A stretch of DNA of 64,000 nucleotides from positions 4,091,001 to 4,155,000 of the forward strand of contig NZ_CP118610.1 of the NCBI RefSeq assembly GCF_028993555.1, read 5' to 3'. The position numbers and the translations under genes were made by a program. The stretch comes from Ensifer adhaerens (GTDB taxonomy: Bacteria > Pseudomonadota > Alphaproteobacteria > Rhizobiales > Rhizobiaceae). Below, piece by piece: positions 1 to 8,157 of the stretch. Within the stretch, counting starts at the first letter, position 1; each line of letters begins with the position of its first letter. The notes under the pieces are model-generated. The model was not told the DNA's origin. It searched no databases and saw only the letters and a program-made list of their open reading frames with translations.

Positions 1-374
1 TAGGCGGCACGCTCCTTCGGCGTCAGCCGCTCGAGCATCAGCAGAAACGCGGTCGTCAGCGAGGAGGTCAGTGCCAGCTTTTCCTCGGCATTGTCGTCGC
101 TCGTCGTGTGGATCGGTTCGGGCAGCCACGCGCCGACATAGTCGACGCGTTTGCGGTGTGCGGCCTTGAGCAGATCGAGGCACCGGCGTGTGCAGGCGGT
201 CGTGAGCCAGGCCGCCGGCGTTTCGATCGATGCGCGGTCAACCTCCTGCCATTTGAGGAACGTGTCCTGCACCGCATCTTCCGCATCGGCGCGCGAGCCG
301 AGGATGCGGTAGGCGAGGCCAAGAAGGCGCGGGCGCGCCTCCTCGAAGATCTGCATATGCTGCCTATCATTCAT
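1..374 (-). CDS. ECF41-type RNA polymerase sigma factor (3' end outside window)
   Basis: This is the N-terminal part (about 125 residues) of an extracytoplasmic-function sigma factor; the rest lies beyond base 1. It opens MNDRQHMQIFEEARPRLLGL, followed by AYRILGSRADAEDAVQDTF, which is sigma region 2. Further on, YVGAWLPEP matches the YVGPWLPEP signature typical of the ECF41/SigJ branch. The ATG lies one base after the TGA of the carboxymuconolactone decarboxylase gene, so the two are almost certainly one operon. ECF41 factors are known to pair with carboxymuconolactone decarboxylase, oxidoreductase or epimerase genes and to have a C-terminal SnoaL-like domain that replaces an anti-sigma factor; that domain would lie outside the window. 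The signal it senses is unknown. Confidence 0.88.
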   Translation of the reverse strand, partial: MNDRQHMQIFEEARPRLLGLAYRILGSRADAEDAVQDTFLKWQEVDRASIETPAAWLTTACTRRCLDLLKAAHRKRVDYVGAWLPEPIHTTSDDNAEEKLALTSSLTTAFLLMLERLTPKERAA

Positions 375-375
375 G

Positions 376-807
376 TCAGTGCCTCGAAATCTGGATGCGG
401 TTCCAAAGGTTGATCATCGCCACCGTCGAGGTGATGACGCTGATCTCCTTTTCGCTGAAGTGCTGGCGCAGCTCGGCGCGCAGTGGCGCAAAGTCGGTGC
501 GTGGTTCGAGTTCGGTCAGCGCTTCGGTCCAGGCAAGCGCTGCTTTTTCGCGCGGTGTGAAATCACTCACCTGGTCCCAGACGATGATGCGGTCGAGCCG
601 CTCGTTGCTCTCACCCTCGGCGCGGGATTCCTTGGTGTGCATCTTCACGCAGAAGCCGCAGCGGTTGATCTGCGAGGCGCGCAGCTGCACGAGATTGTGG
701 ATCGTCCGGTCGAGTCCGTGCAGGTCCATGGTCTTGTGCACATCGGCAAGTGCACCGAGCACATCCGGAATCTCCTGCTCGTAACGGACAGCCTTCGTAT
801 CGGTCAT
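376..807 (-). CDS. Carboxymuconolactone decarboxylase / AhpD-like protein
   Basis: A 143-residue cytoplasmic protein of the AhpD-like CMD family. It carries the CxxCxxxH motif (C50, C53, H57 in CGFCVKMH), which in AhpD-type members is a redox-active cysteine pair with a proton-relay histidine. That suggests peroxidase or disulfide-reductase chemistry rather than true decarboxylation. It is the first gene of a two-gene unit with the ECF41 sigma factor and is the usual partner gene of that sigma group. Upstream lies a match to an ECF41 promoter, so it is probably the sigma factor's main target. A ribosome site (GGAG) sits just before the ATG. The substrate is unknown. Confidence 0.88.
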   Translation of the reverse strand: MTDTKAVRYEQEIPDVLGALADVHKTMDLHGLDRTIHNLVQLRASQINRCGFCVKMHTKESRAEGESNERLDRIIVWDQVSDFTPREKAALAWTEALTELEPRTDFAPLRAELRQHFSEKEISVITSTVAMINLWNRIQISRH

Positions 808-846
808 GGTCTCAACTCCATCGTGTTGTGTTGCTTATGACCATTT

Positions 847-873
847 GACGATCGACGTCGGACACCTGTGACG
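847..873 (-). promoter_or_regulatory. Candidate ECF41-dependent promoter
   Basis: On the minus strand, CGTCACA (867-873) is followed after exactly 16 bases by CGTC (847-850). The described ECF41 promoter is TGTCACA, 16-17 bases, CGTC, so only one of eleven positions differs. It sits about 40 bases upstream of the decarboxylase ATG and directs the operon that ends in the sigma gene, which implies autoregulation. Confidence 0.7.
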
Positions 874-974
874 CGGCTCGATGATTTTTCTCGCAGGATG
901 CCAAGAAAAATGCATGACCTGATTATTTTGAAGAAGTTTCAATAATTTGGAGAGTCGCGATTTATCGCGGTGTA

Positions 975-2027
975 TCAGGTCTTCGGCGGATAGCTGTGTT
1001 CGCCACCGCGAAAATCGGTGACCGTGTAGCAGCCGCCACCGTCGGCTGCGATCGCCGCCGCGCTGATCACCGCCTTGCCGTGGCCGCCGGGGATATCGAG
1101 GATGTAGGTCGGCTGGCAAAGGCCCGAGACCCGGCCGCGCAAGGCGGCAACCAGTGCCTGACCTTCCGCGATCGACAGGCGGAAATGGCTGGTGCCCGAC
1201 GCCAGGTCCGGATGGTGCAGGTAGTAGGGTTTGATCCGTGTCTCGACGAAGGCGCGCATCAGGCTGGCGAGCACGTCGGCGTCGTCGTTGACGCCCTTCA
1301 AGAGCACCGATTGGCTGACCATCACGATACCGGCATCGATCAGTCGCGCCGAGGCGGCGCGCGCCTCTTCCGTCAGTTCGCGCGGGTGGTTGGCGTGCAG
1401 GGCGACATAGGTGGCCTTGCCGCTGGCCCTCAACGCCTCGATCAGGTCGGCGTCGATGCGTGACGGCTCGACCACCGGCACGCGCGTGTGGAAGCGGACG
1501 ATCTTGACATGCGGGATCGGCTTCAGCCGTTCCATGAGCTCGGTTAGCCGCCGCGGCGACAGCACCAGCGGATCGCCGCCAGTGAGGATCACTTCCCAGA
1601 TCTCTTCGTGGCTCGCGATATAGGCAATCGCCGCGTCGAGTTCGGCCGGCGTCAGCGTGCCGAGACCCTGCGGCCCGACCATCTCGCGGCGGAAGCAGAA
1701 GCGGCAATAGACCGGGCAGACATGCACGGCCTTCAAGAGTACCCGGTCCGGATAGCGATGGACGATGCCGGCAACGGGACTGTGCGGCTTGTCGCCGATC
1801 GGGTCATCGCGCTCCTCGGGCAGCAGCATCAGTTCGGCGGCATCGGGTACGAACTGCCGGGCGATCGGGTCGGCGGGATCGGCAGGATCGATGAGGCCGG
1901 CGATGACAGGGCTGATCGCGACGGCATAACGCTCTGCCACCGCGGCAACCGTCTCCTCCTTGCTGCGGTCGATGAGGCCAGCATCGACCAGCTCGCGCGC
2001 GGTCTTGATCGGGCGGTGCACGTTCAC
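975..2027 (-). CDS. epmB: EF-P-(R)-beta-lysylation protein EpmB (KamA-like radical SAM aminomutase)
   Basis: Converts (S)-alpha-lysine to (R)-beta-lysine for attachment to elongation factor P by EpmA. The radical SAM cluster motif CxxxCxxC is present (C104, C108, C111 in CPVYCRFC). A PGGHGK segment near the C-terminus matches the region that carries the PLP lysine in lysine 2,3-aminomutases. Length is about 350 residues, as expected for bacterial EpmB. I chose the GTG at 2027 because it overlaps the stop codon of epmA (GTGA), a normal translational-coupling arrangement; an ATG nine codons upstream at 2054 is possible but would lie inside epmA. The neighbours epmA and efp make the assignment as EpmB, rather than a catabolic lysine aminomutase, strong. 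Confidence 0.93.
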   Translation of the reverse strand: MNVHRPIKTARELVDAGLIDRSKEETVAAVAERYAVAISPVIAGLIDPADPADPIARQFVPDAAELMLLPEERDDPIGDKPHSPVAGIVHRYPDRVLLKAVHVCPVYCRFCFRREMVGPQGLGTLTPAELDAAIAYIASHEEIWEVILTGGDPLVLSPRRLTELMERLKPIPHVKIVRFHTRVPVVEPSRIDADLIEALRASGKATYVALHANHPRELTEEARAASARLIDAGIVMVSQSVLLKGVNDDADVLASLMRAFVETRIKPYYLHHPDLASGTSHFRLSIAEGQALVAALRGRVSGLCQPTYILDIPGGHGKAVISAAAIAADGGGCYTVTDFRGGEHSYPPKT

Positions 2028-3076
2028 GCTCGTGTCTCCGCTACGGGCGCCCAAAGCACCTGGTCGATGCGCGACGCACCGGTTGCCAGCATCACCAGCC
2101 GGTCGAAGCCGAGTGCGATGCCGCTCGCCTCAGGCATGATGGCGAGCGCCGTCAGGAAATCCTCGTCGAGCGGATAGGTCTCGCCGTAGACCCGTGCCTT
2201 TTCGGCCATCTCCATCTCGAAACGCCGGCGTTGCTCAGCCGCGTCGGTCAGTTCGCCAAAGGCATTGGCGAGCTCGACGCCGCAGGCATAAAGCTCGAAG
2301 CGTTCGGCGACCCGCCGGTCGCGCGCCGCCGGCCGTGCCAACGCCGCTTCCGCCGTCGGATATTCATCGAGGATCGTCGCACGGCCAAAGCCGAGATGCG
2401 GCTCGACCTTTTCCACGAGCACGCGGCTGAAGAGATCGGCCCAGGTGTCATCATGGGCGACCCGCAGGCCTGCCCCGGTCATTGCCGCAGCGAGGTGCTC
2501 ACGGTCGGTTTCGCCATTGGCGGCGATTGAGGCCAGCAGGTCGATGCCGGCAAAGCGCTTGAAGGCGTCCGCAACGCTCAGCCGTTCGGGTTCGGCGAAG
2601 GGGTCACAGATGTGTCCCTGGAAAGTGAACTGCTTGGTACCAGCGGTTTCGGCCGCGAGTGCCAGGATCTCGGCGCAGTCACGCATCAACGCCTCGTAGC
2701 TTTCACCGGCGCGATACCATTCGAGCATGGTGAATTCGGGATGATGCAGCGGCCCGCGCTCGCGGTTGCGATAGACATGGGCGAAGCAGGCGATGCGCTG
2801 TTCGCCGGCAGCAAGCAGCTTCTTGCAGGCGAACTCGGGCGACGTGTGCAGGTAGAGCGGATGGCCCGAACCGTCGTGGTTGAGCGCTTCCGTGGTGAAG
2901 GCGTGCAAATGCGCCTCGTTGCCGGGCGAGACCTGCAGCGTCGCCGTGTCCACCTCGATGAAATCGCGTGTCTCGAAGAACCGGCGCAACGCCGATTGGA
3001 TCCGGTTGCGGCCGAGAAGAAACGGGCGCCGGTCGGCATGGACATCGGGCGTCCACCAGGGTGAGGCATGCGACAT
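2024..3076 (-). CDS. epmA: Elongation factor P--(R)-beta-lysine ligase (GenX/PoxA)
   Basis: A truncated class II lysyl-tRNA synthetase homologue that activates beta-lysine and transfers it to a lysine of EF-P instead of a tRNA. The catalytic core is visible: motif 2 around [18 protein letters not shown] and motif 3 [12 protein letters not shown] near the C-terminus. The N-terminal anticodon-binding domain of LysRS is absent, which is diagnostic. At 350 residues it is slightly longer than the E. coli protein. It is transcribed with epmB, whose start overlaps its stop, and faces efp across about 160 bases, so enzyme and substrate genes share a promoter region. I saw no gene for the third enzyme, the EpmC hydroxylase, in this window. 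Confidence 0.95.
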   Translation of the reverse strand: MSHASPWWTPDVHADRRPFLLGRNRIQSALRRFFETRDFIEVDTATLQVSPGNEAHLHAFTTEALNHDGSGHPLYLHTSPEFACKKLLAAGEQRIACFAHVYRNRERGPLHHPEFTMLEWYRAGESYEALMRDCAEILALAAETAGTKQFTFQGHICDPFAEPERLSVADAFKRFAGIDLLASIAANGETDREHLAAAMTGAGLRVAHDDTWADLFSRVLVEKVEPHLGFGRATILDEYPTAEAALARPAARDRRVAERFELYACGVELANAFGELTDAAEQRRRFEMEMAEKARVYGETYPLDEDFLTALAIMPEASGIALGFDRLVMLATGASRIDQVLWAPVAETRA

Positions 3077-3236
3077 GATCGGTTCAGTCCAGGCTTTCTT
3101 CGTGCAGACAGCGGCTCAGGCTGGCTATTTGCACGAAATTAGGGTAGTGGCGGCGCGAAATCCTTCTTTCCGCGTCCTTCAGGGCCAGTGTTTCCGGCCC
3201 GCCGTGTCGCGCATACCTCTGTTACAAGGAAGACTA

Positions 3237-3806
3237 ATGGTCAAGGTCATCGCTTCATCTGTCCGTAAGGGCAACGTTCTCGACGTCGACGGCAAGCTCT
3301 ATGTCGTGCTTACCGCCCAGAACTTCCACCCGGGCAAGGGCACGCCGGTCACCCAGGTCGACATGCGCCGCATTTCCGACGGCGTGAAGGTGTCCGAGCG
3401 CTACCGCACGACCGAGCAGGTCGAGCGCGCCTTCGTCGAAGACCGCGAGCACACCTTCCTTTATGAAGATGCCGAAGGCTTCCACTTCATGAACCCGGAA
3501 AGCTACGACCAGCTGGTCATGACCACCGACGACATCGGTGATCTGAAGGCTTACCTCCAGGAAGGCATGGCCTGCATTCTTTCGGTCCACGAAGGCCTGG
3601 CGATCGCCATCGACCTGCCGCGCCACGTCATCCTCGAAATCACCGAGACCGAGCCGGTCGTCAAGGGCCAGACGGCATCGTCGTCCTACAAGCCGGCAGT
3701 TCTGTCGAATGGCGTTCGCACGCTCGTTCCGCCGCACATCCAGGCCGGCACCCGCGTCGTGATCGCGACGGAAGATGGCTCCTACGTCGAGCGCGCCAAG
3801 GACTGA
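3237..3806 (+). CDS. efp: Translation elongation factor P
   Basis: EF-P (189 residues) binds between the P and E sites of stalled ribosomes and relieves arrest at polyproline stretches. The chosen ATG gives the standard start [19 protein letters not shown] and puts the modification site at K34 in HPGKGTP, exactly the position that EpmA/EpmB modify in enterobacteria. AAGGAAG is a good ribosome site just upstream. The reading frame stays open upstream of this start, but that extension does not resemble EF-P. Divergent from epmA and followed by a strong terminator, so it is probably monocistronic. Confidence 0.96.
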   Translation: MVKVIASSVRKGNVLDVDGKLYVVLTAQNFHPGKGTPVTQVDMRRISDGVKVSERYRTTEQVERAFVEDREHTFLYEDAEGFHFMNPESYDQLVMTTDDIGDLKAYLQEGMACILSVHEGLAIAIDLPRHVILEITETEPVVKGQTASSSYKPAVLSNGVRTLVPPHIQAGTRVVIATEDGSYVERAKD

Positions 3807-3829
3807 GGCATCAGCCGAACAACATTCGA

Positions 3830-3866
3830 GCGGGGACGGCGGCGAAAGCTGCCGTCCCCGTTTTCG
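3830..3866 (+). terminator. Rho-independent terminator of efp
   Basis: A GC-rich stem with arms GGGGACGGC and GCCGTCCCC around a GAAA-containing loop, followed by GTTTTCG, begins about 25 bases after the efp stop. Confidence 0.8.
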
Positions 3867-3969
3867 TTCCGGAACCTTCGATCAGCAACCAGAAATTTAA
3901 GGGGCGCATTTCGAAAATCGGGTGCTAGGATGCGGCCGCTAGTACGACGGTTGTCTCAAGAGGGCCTGC

Positions 3970-5211
3970 ATGTTCCCATTGTCGCATATGATGAAGTCGT
4001 TCATTCGCAAGGGTCGCCTGACGGTGATCGATGCAGACGGCAAGCGCCACGTTTTTTCCGGCACACCCGGTCCCGAAGTCACGATGCGGCTTACCGACAA
4101 GAAGCTCTATCGCAGTCTCGTCTTCAATGCGGAACTCGCCGCCGGCGAAGCCTACATGGACGGCACCATGCGCTTCGAGGAGGGCTCGACGCTCAGGGAC
4201 TTCCTGACGCTGTTTTCGATAAACCGGCTGTCGCTCGGCTCCTATCCGATCCAGAAGCTCCTGCGCGCGGTGAAGATGCGCTTCCGCAAGCGCCAGCAGG
4301 CAAACCCGAAGGGCAAGGCGCAGCAGAACGTTGCGCACCACTACGATCTCGGCAACGAGTTCTACAAGCTGTTCCTCGACGAGAACATGCTCTACTCCTG
4401 CGCCTATTTCCGCGAACCCAATGAGACGCTCGAGAAGGCGCAGCGCAACAAGCTGAGGCTGCTCGCCTCCAAGCTCTGCCTGGAACCCGGCATGAAGGTG
4501 CTCGATATCGGCTGCGGCTGGGGTGATCTCGCGATGTACCTTGCCGAACTCGCGGATGTGCAGGTGCTTGGCGTCACCCTTTCCAAGGAGCAGCAAGCGC
4601 TTGCCACCGAACGGGCGCGAAAGGCAGGTCTGGCCGACCGGGTGCGCTTCGAGCTTAGGGATTACCGCGATGTCCAGGGGCCGTTCGACCGCATCGTCTC
4701 GGTCGGCATGTTCGAACATGTCGGCGTCCATCACTATGACGAGTTCTTCAAGAAGCTGAATGCGCTGATGCCGGATGACGGCCTGGCTGTGCTGCACTCG
4801 ATCGGCCACATGAGCCCACCCGGCATGGCGAGCCCCTGGCTCAGGAAGTACATTTTCCCCGGCGCCTATTCGCCGGCGCTTTCGGAGGTTTTCGAGGTCG
4901 TCGAACGCAACAGCCTCTGGGTCGCGGATCTCGAATTCCTGCGCGTGCATTACGCCACGACACTTGCCCATTGGGGCGCGCGCTTCGACGCGAACCGCGA
5001 CAAGGTCATCGCTCTTTATGACGAGCGCTTTGCCCGCATGTGGGAGTTCTACCTGATCAGCGCCGAGATGATGTTCCGCACCGGCAGCCAGCTCGTCTTC
5101 CACATGCAGCTCTCGCGCTCGCGTGATGCGGCGCCGATCGTACGCGACTACATCACCGATCGGCAACGCGATTTCATGGCCCGCGAACAGGCGCTGGCGC
5201 TCAACCTTTGA
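3970..5211 (+). CDS. cfa: Cyclopropane-fatty-acyl-phospholipid synthase
   Basis: SAM-dependent enzyme (413 residues) that adds a methylene bridge to unsaturated acyl chains of membrane phospholipids, typically in stationary phase or acid stress. The C-terminal methyltransferase domain carries motif I VLDIGCGWG (about 177-185). Just before it is the CFA signature YDLGNEFYKLFLDENMLYS (about 125-143). The N-terminal 110 residues are the less conserved lipid-binding part. GAGGGC before the ATG is an acceptable ribosome site. Its 3' end overlaps the convergent gene by 11 bases. Rhizobia often carry more than one cfa paralogue, and the sequence alone does not say which one this is. Confidence 0.9.
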   Translation: MFPLSHMMKSFIRKGRLTVIDADGKRHVFSGTPGPEVTMRLTDKKLYRSLVFNAELAAGEAYMDGTMRFEEGSTLRDFLTLFSINRLSLGSYPIQKLLRAVKMRFRKRQQANPKGKAQQNVAHHYDLGNEFYKLFLDENMLYSCAYFREPNETLEKAQRNKLRLLASKLCLEPGMKVLDIGCGWGDLAMYLAELADVQVLGVTLSKEQQALATERARKAGLADRVRFELRDYRDVQGPFDRIVSVGMFEHVGVHHYDEFFKKLNALMPDDGLAVLHSIGHMSPPGMASPWLRKYIFPGAYSPALSEVFEVVERNSLWVADLEFLRVHYATTLAHWGARFDANRDKVIALYDERFARMWEFYLISAEMMFRTGSQLVFHMQLSRSRDAAPIVRDYITDRQRDFMAREQALALNL

Positions 5212-6031
5212 AAGGGTGATCGCCGTCGCTGTCCCAGCGCAGACGCTTGTAGTCGAAGCCGAACTCGAGCGTCGGCTTCACGATCGCGAAGAAGGGCGAA
5301 AGGTCGAAATCCCGAGGCGTATAGAGCGAGTGGTGCCGGATGTGCAAAATCTCCTCGCGCGAATAGGTCGAGGTCGCAGCGGCGCGGCCGGGGGCACGTG
5401 TGACTTCCGGCAGGATCGGGTAGCGGATCTGCTCGAAGGCGGCCGCGATCAGGGTCGAGCAGATCGCTCGCGTCGGGTCGCCGGAGCCGAAGGCAAGCAG
5501 GCGCCGCCGCCAGCGCACCGGCACCGGCGGGGTCGGCATGAAGTAGCGCAACATGTCGAGGATGTTCTTCAGGTCGTACTTCATTCCGAGCCGCGAGATC
5601 ATGAAGCCGACGAGCGCCGTGCGGTCATCCGGCGTCAGCGCGATCGGCCGGCAGATGCGGGTGTTGAACGACGCGTATTTCTTCAGCGGCACCGCGATGC
5701 ATCCTTCGCCGATGTTGACCTCGATGAGCTGCGGACGCTCGATGACCGGCAGCGTTGCCTGATCGAGCGTCAACGGCATCTGGTCGCCGGCAAAGAAGGC
5801 GGCGTGTGACCAGGTCGATTGCGTCAGATACTTGATCGCGGCCGATACCTTCTGGTTGCCCTCGATCAGGAGAACGTCGCCCGGACGCAGCGTGCGCGCC
5901 AGGGTTTCCTGATCGGAAGGGGTATAGGGCTCGTAGCCGGACGTCTGTGCTTGCAGGCGCGCGGCGAGCCTGGCGCCGAGCCGATCCAAAAACGTGTCCT
6001 TTCTTTCGGAAAGCGGATAGATGGTCCTCAT
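5201..6031 (-). CDS. YiiX-like permuted papain-fold (NlpC/P60-related) protein
   Basis: A 276-residue protein of the YiiX/YebB-like circularly permuted NlpC/P60 superfamily. Likely catalytic residues are visible in the permuted order: H76 in WSHAAFF, a glutamate in LIEV (E104) and C191 in RAICSTLIAAA. Members are thiol hydrolases or acyltransferases thought to act on lipids or peptides, and rhizobial homologues are often just called lipo-like proteins. I see no signal peptide. Its stop overlaps that of the cyclopropane synthase in a tail-to-tail arrangement, so a functional link to membrane lipids is suggestive only. The substrate is unknown. Confidence 0.75.
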   Translation of the reverse strand: MRTIYPLSERKDTFLDRLGARLAARLQAQTSGYEPYTPSDQETLARTLRPGDVLLIEGNQKVSAAIKYLTQSTWSHAAFFAGDQMPLTLDQATLPVIERPQLIEVNIGEGCIAVPLKKYASFNTRICRPIALTPDDRTALVGFMISRLGMKYDLKNILDMLRYFMPTPPVPVRWRRRLLAFGSGDPTRAICSTLIAAAFEQIRYPILPEVTRAPGRAAATSTYSREEILHIRHHSLYTPRDFDLSPFFAIVKPTLEFGFDYKRLRWDSDGDHPFKG

Positions 6032-6162
6032 CGAGGCGATCGCTCCGGGAATGACGGGGATTCGCGAGAGCCTTCATCGTGGCTGAGCCGCGACAGTCTG
6101 TCGAGAGATTGTCGCATGATTGCATGGCTTTGGCCTTGACGGTGCAGTCTCGGTTTTCTATT

Positions 6163-6179
6163 TTTAGAATTATTCTAAA
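6163..6179. promoter_or_regulatory. Irr operator (iron control element, ICE)
   Basis: TTTAGAA-TTA-TTCTAAA is a perfect 7-base inverted repeat with a 3-base spacer and matches the rhizobial ICE bound by the haem-responsive regulator Irr. It ends 15 bases before the mbfA ATG, almost touching the ribosome site AAGAAGG, so binding there should block transcription, as expected for Irr repression of an iron exporter/storage gene under low iron. Confidence 0.85.
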
Positions 6180-6194
6180 GAAGGTTTTCTCTCA

Positions 6195-7178
6195 ATGCTT
6201 TCACGCCTCTTCTCCCGTTCCAAACGTCCCTTTCTTTCCCTAAGCGAGCAGGAAATCCTGGCTCTCGCGATCTCGTCCGAGGAGGACGACGGGCGCATCT
6301 ATCTCGCCTATGCCGACGCGCTCCGGCAGCAATATCCCCACTCGGCAAAAGTGTTCGAGGAAATGGCGGAGGAGGAAAGCCACCACAGGCAGTGGTTGAT
6401 CGACCTGCACGTCCAGCGCTTCGGCAGCCGCATTCCGCTCATCCGGCGCGAACACGTGCGTGACTTCCCCGAGCGCAAACCCGACTGGCTGATTGCCGAA
6501 ATGCCGATCGAGAAGGCGCGCGAGGAGGCAGAAGCGATGGAGGAAGCGGCGCACCGCTTCTATGTCGAGGCCGCGGCAAGAACCCAGGATGCCGCTACCC
6601 GCAAGCTGCTCGGCGATCTCGCGATCGCGGAAAAATCGCATGAATCGCTCGCCCGGCGGCTTGGCGAAGAGCACACGCCCGCGGACGTGCGTGCTGAAGA
6701 AGACCAGACGTCGCGCCGCCAGTTCATCCTCACTTACGTGCAGCCGGGCCTTGCCGGCCTGATGGATGGCTCGGTTTCGACGCTGGCGCCGATCTTTGCC
6801 GCCGCGTTTGCGACCCAGGATACCTGGCAGACCTTCCTGGTCGGCCTCTCGGCCTCGGTCGGTGCCGGCATCTCCATGGGCTTCACCGAGGCGGCCCACG
6901 ATGACGGCAAGCTTTCGGGGCGAGGGTCACCGATCAAGCGTGGTCTTGCCTCCGGCATCATGACGGCGCTCGGCGGCCTCGGCCACGCACTGCCCTACCT
7001 GATCCCGCATTTCTGGACGGCGACCGCCACGGCGGCTGTGATCGTCTTCTTCGAGCTCTGGGCGATCGCCTTCATCCAGAACCGCTACATGGAGACGCCG
7101 TTCCTGCGGGCAGCATTCCAGGTGGTGCTTGGCGGCGGCCTGGTGCTCGCTGCCGGCATCCTGATCGGTAACGCGTGA
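6195..7178 (+). CDS. mbfA: Membrane-bound ferritin MbfA (ferritin-like/VIT1 fusion)
   Basis: A two-domain inner-membrane iron protein of 327 residues. Residues about 15-150 form a rubrerythrin/ferritin-like di-iron domain, with glutamate and histidine ligand clusters in SSEEDDGR, EEMAEEESHHRQW, EAMEEAAHRFY and IAEKSHE. Residues about 170-327 are a VIT1/CCC1-type domain with several hydrophobic helices (for example LMDGSVSTLAPIFAAAFA). In Bradyrhizobium and Agrobacterium MbfA exports iron and protects against iron and peroxide stress. It is transcribed alone and ends at a strong bidirectional terminator. The Irr operator directly upstream fits that role. The ATG follows AAGAAGG at a good distance. 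Confidence 0.93.
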   Translation: MLSRLFSRSKRPFLSLSEQEILALAISSEEDDGRIYLAYADALRQQYPHSAKVFEEMAEEESHHRQWLIDLHVQRFGSRIPLIRREHVRDFPERKPDWLIAEMPIEKAREEAEAMEEAAHRFYVEAAARTQDAATRKLLGDLAIAEKSHESLARRLGEEHTPADVRAEEDQTSRRQFILTYVQPGLAGLMDGSVSTLAPIFAAAFATQDTWQTFLVGLSASVGAGISMGFTEAAHDDGKLSGRGSPIKRGLASGIMTALGGLGHALPYLIPHFWTATATAAVIVFFELWAIAFIQNRYMETPFLRAAFQVVLGGGLVLAAGILIGNA

Positions 7179-7196
7179 CGGCTGAGCGGCAAATAC

Positions 7197-7226
7197 GAAA
7201 AAGGGCCGGTCGGACCGGCCCTTTTG
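7197..7226. terminator. Bidirectional terminator between mbfA and the transglutaminase-like gene
   Basis: A perfect stem, AAGGGCCGGT / ACCGGCCCTT with loop CGG, is preceded by an A run and followed by a T run, so it can stop both convergent transcripts. Confidence 0.88.
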
Positions 7227-7248
7227 AAACTCTTTGCTTTGCCTTGGA

Positions 7249-7869
7249 TCAGTTGCCGACCGAGCCGACGACGACTTCGGCGCCGTTCTGGATGGTGACC
7301 CAACGGCCGCTGTGGTTCGTTGCCTGGCGCTTCAGGTAGCGGTAGGGCGTGTTGGTCCAGAGCTTTACGCCGTTTTCGAGATTGTCGAGAATGAAGTCGC
7401 CCTGCGAGGTGCGGACGGTCAGCACCGCATGGCCTTCGCCATCGGGCTTGCGAACGACGGTGATCAGCAGATCGCTCGCCGAGAAGCCTTTGTTCATCAG
7501 GCGCTTGCGCTTTTCAAGCACGAAGTCCTCGCAGTCGCCGGCGTTGTCCGGATAGGACCAGACTTCGTCCCTGCCGTGCAGTTCCAGGTCGGTGACCGGC
7601 ATGATCTCGCGATTGACCGCAGCATTGACCTGCCGGATGGCGGCCCAGCCGCGTTCGGTCACGCGCGGCGCAACCGTTCCCTTGGAGCGCACATTGCATT
7701 CGCTCTTGTACTTCTGGCAAAATTCATAGTGGCCGATCGGCTGCGATGTCGCGGCGCCAGTCTGCATGTATGGAGAAGAACCTGCCTGTGCAGGAATTGC
7801 CGTGTTTGCTGAAATGAAAAGCGCGCAGACTGCCGCGATGCTTCCCTTAACCCCAGTCCAAGACGCCAT
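7249..7869 (-). CDS. Periplasmic transglutaminase-like cysteine proteinase (BTLCP, peptidase C93)
   Basis: A 206-residue exported protein of the bacterial transglutaminase-like cysteine proteinase family. The Cys-His-Asp triad is visible: C113 in NAGDCEDFV, H147 in GEGHAVLTV and D162 in FILDNL. The start at 7869 gives a clean signal peptide (MASWTGVKGS, then a hydrophobic stretch ending IPAQA) and has AGGGGAT upstream; the frame runs further upstream without better features. In other bacteria (LapG) such proteases cleave surface adhesins, but no adhesin or LapD-like gene is nearby, so the target is open. Confidence 0.87.
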   Translation of the reverse strand: MASWTGVKGSIAAVCALFISANTAIPAQAGSSPYMQTGAATSQPIGHYEFCQKYKSECNVRSKGTVAPRVTERGWAAIRQVNAAVNREIMPVTDLELHGRDEVWSYPDNAGDCEDFVLEKRKRLMNKGFSASDLLITVVRKPDGEGHAVLTVRTSQGDFILDNLENGVKLWTNTPYRYLKRQATNHSGRWVTIQNGAEVVVGSVGN

Positions 7870-8073
7870 GCAAATCCCCTGCAACGCGGTATGCCGGGCT
7901 CTTCCTGTCCGGACGTATTCGCGCAATCCTGAGTTGAAGGCAGCTTCCTTAGGTTCGTCCCCGCTGCTGCTCTAATCGTTAATAAAGAGTTAATCGTGTC
8001 GACGCTGCAGAGTCAATCGTCGGATTCGGTGCATCGGATTTTATGGTTAAAAGCGCTGTCGTGCGCGCGAAAA

Positions 8074-8116
8074 CCCTTGCGCCGTGGGCGGTCCACGGCG
8101 CAGGGCGGTTTTTCGG
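8074..8116. terminator. Terminator hairpin downstream of the alpha/beta hydrolase gene
   Basis: Long stem TTGCGCCGTGG / CCACGGCGCA with loop GCGGT. On the minus strand it is followed by GGGTTTT, and it lies about 45 bases past the hydrolase stop. The plus-strand side also has a T run, so it may act in both directions. The remaining bases 7870-8073 hold no gene I can support. Confidence 0.65.
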
Positions 8117-8157
8117 GCTAGGTGCGGCGGAAGGGGCGGGCGTTTTCCCGCCTGGGC

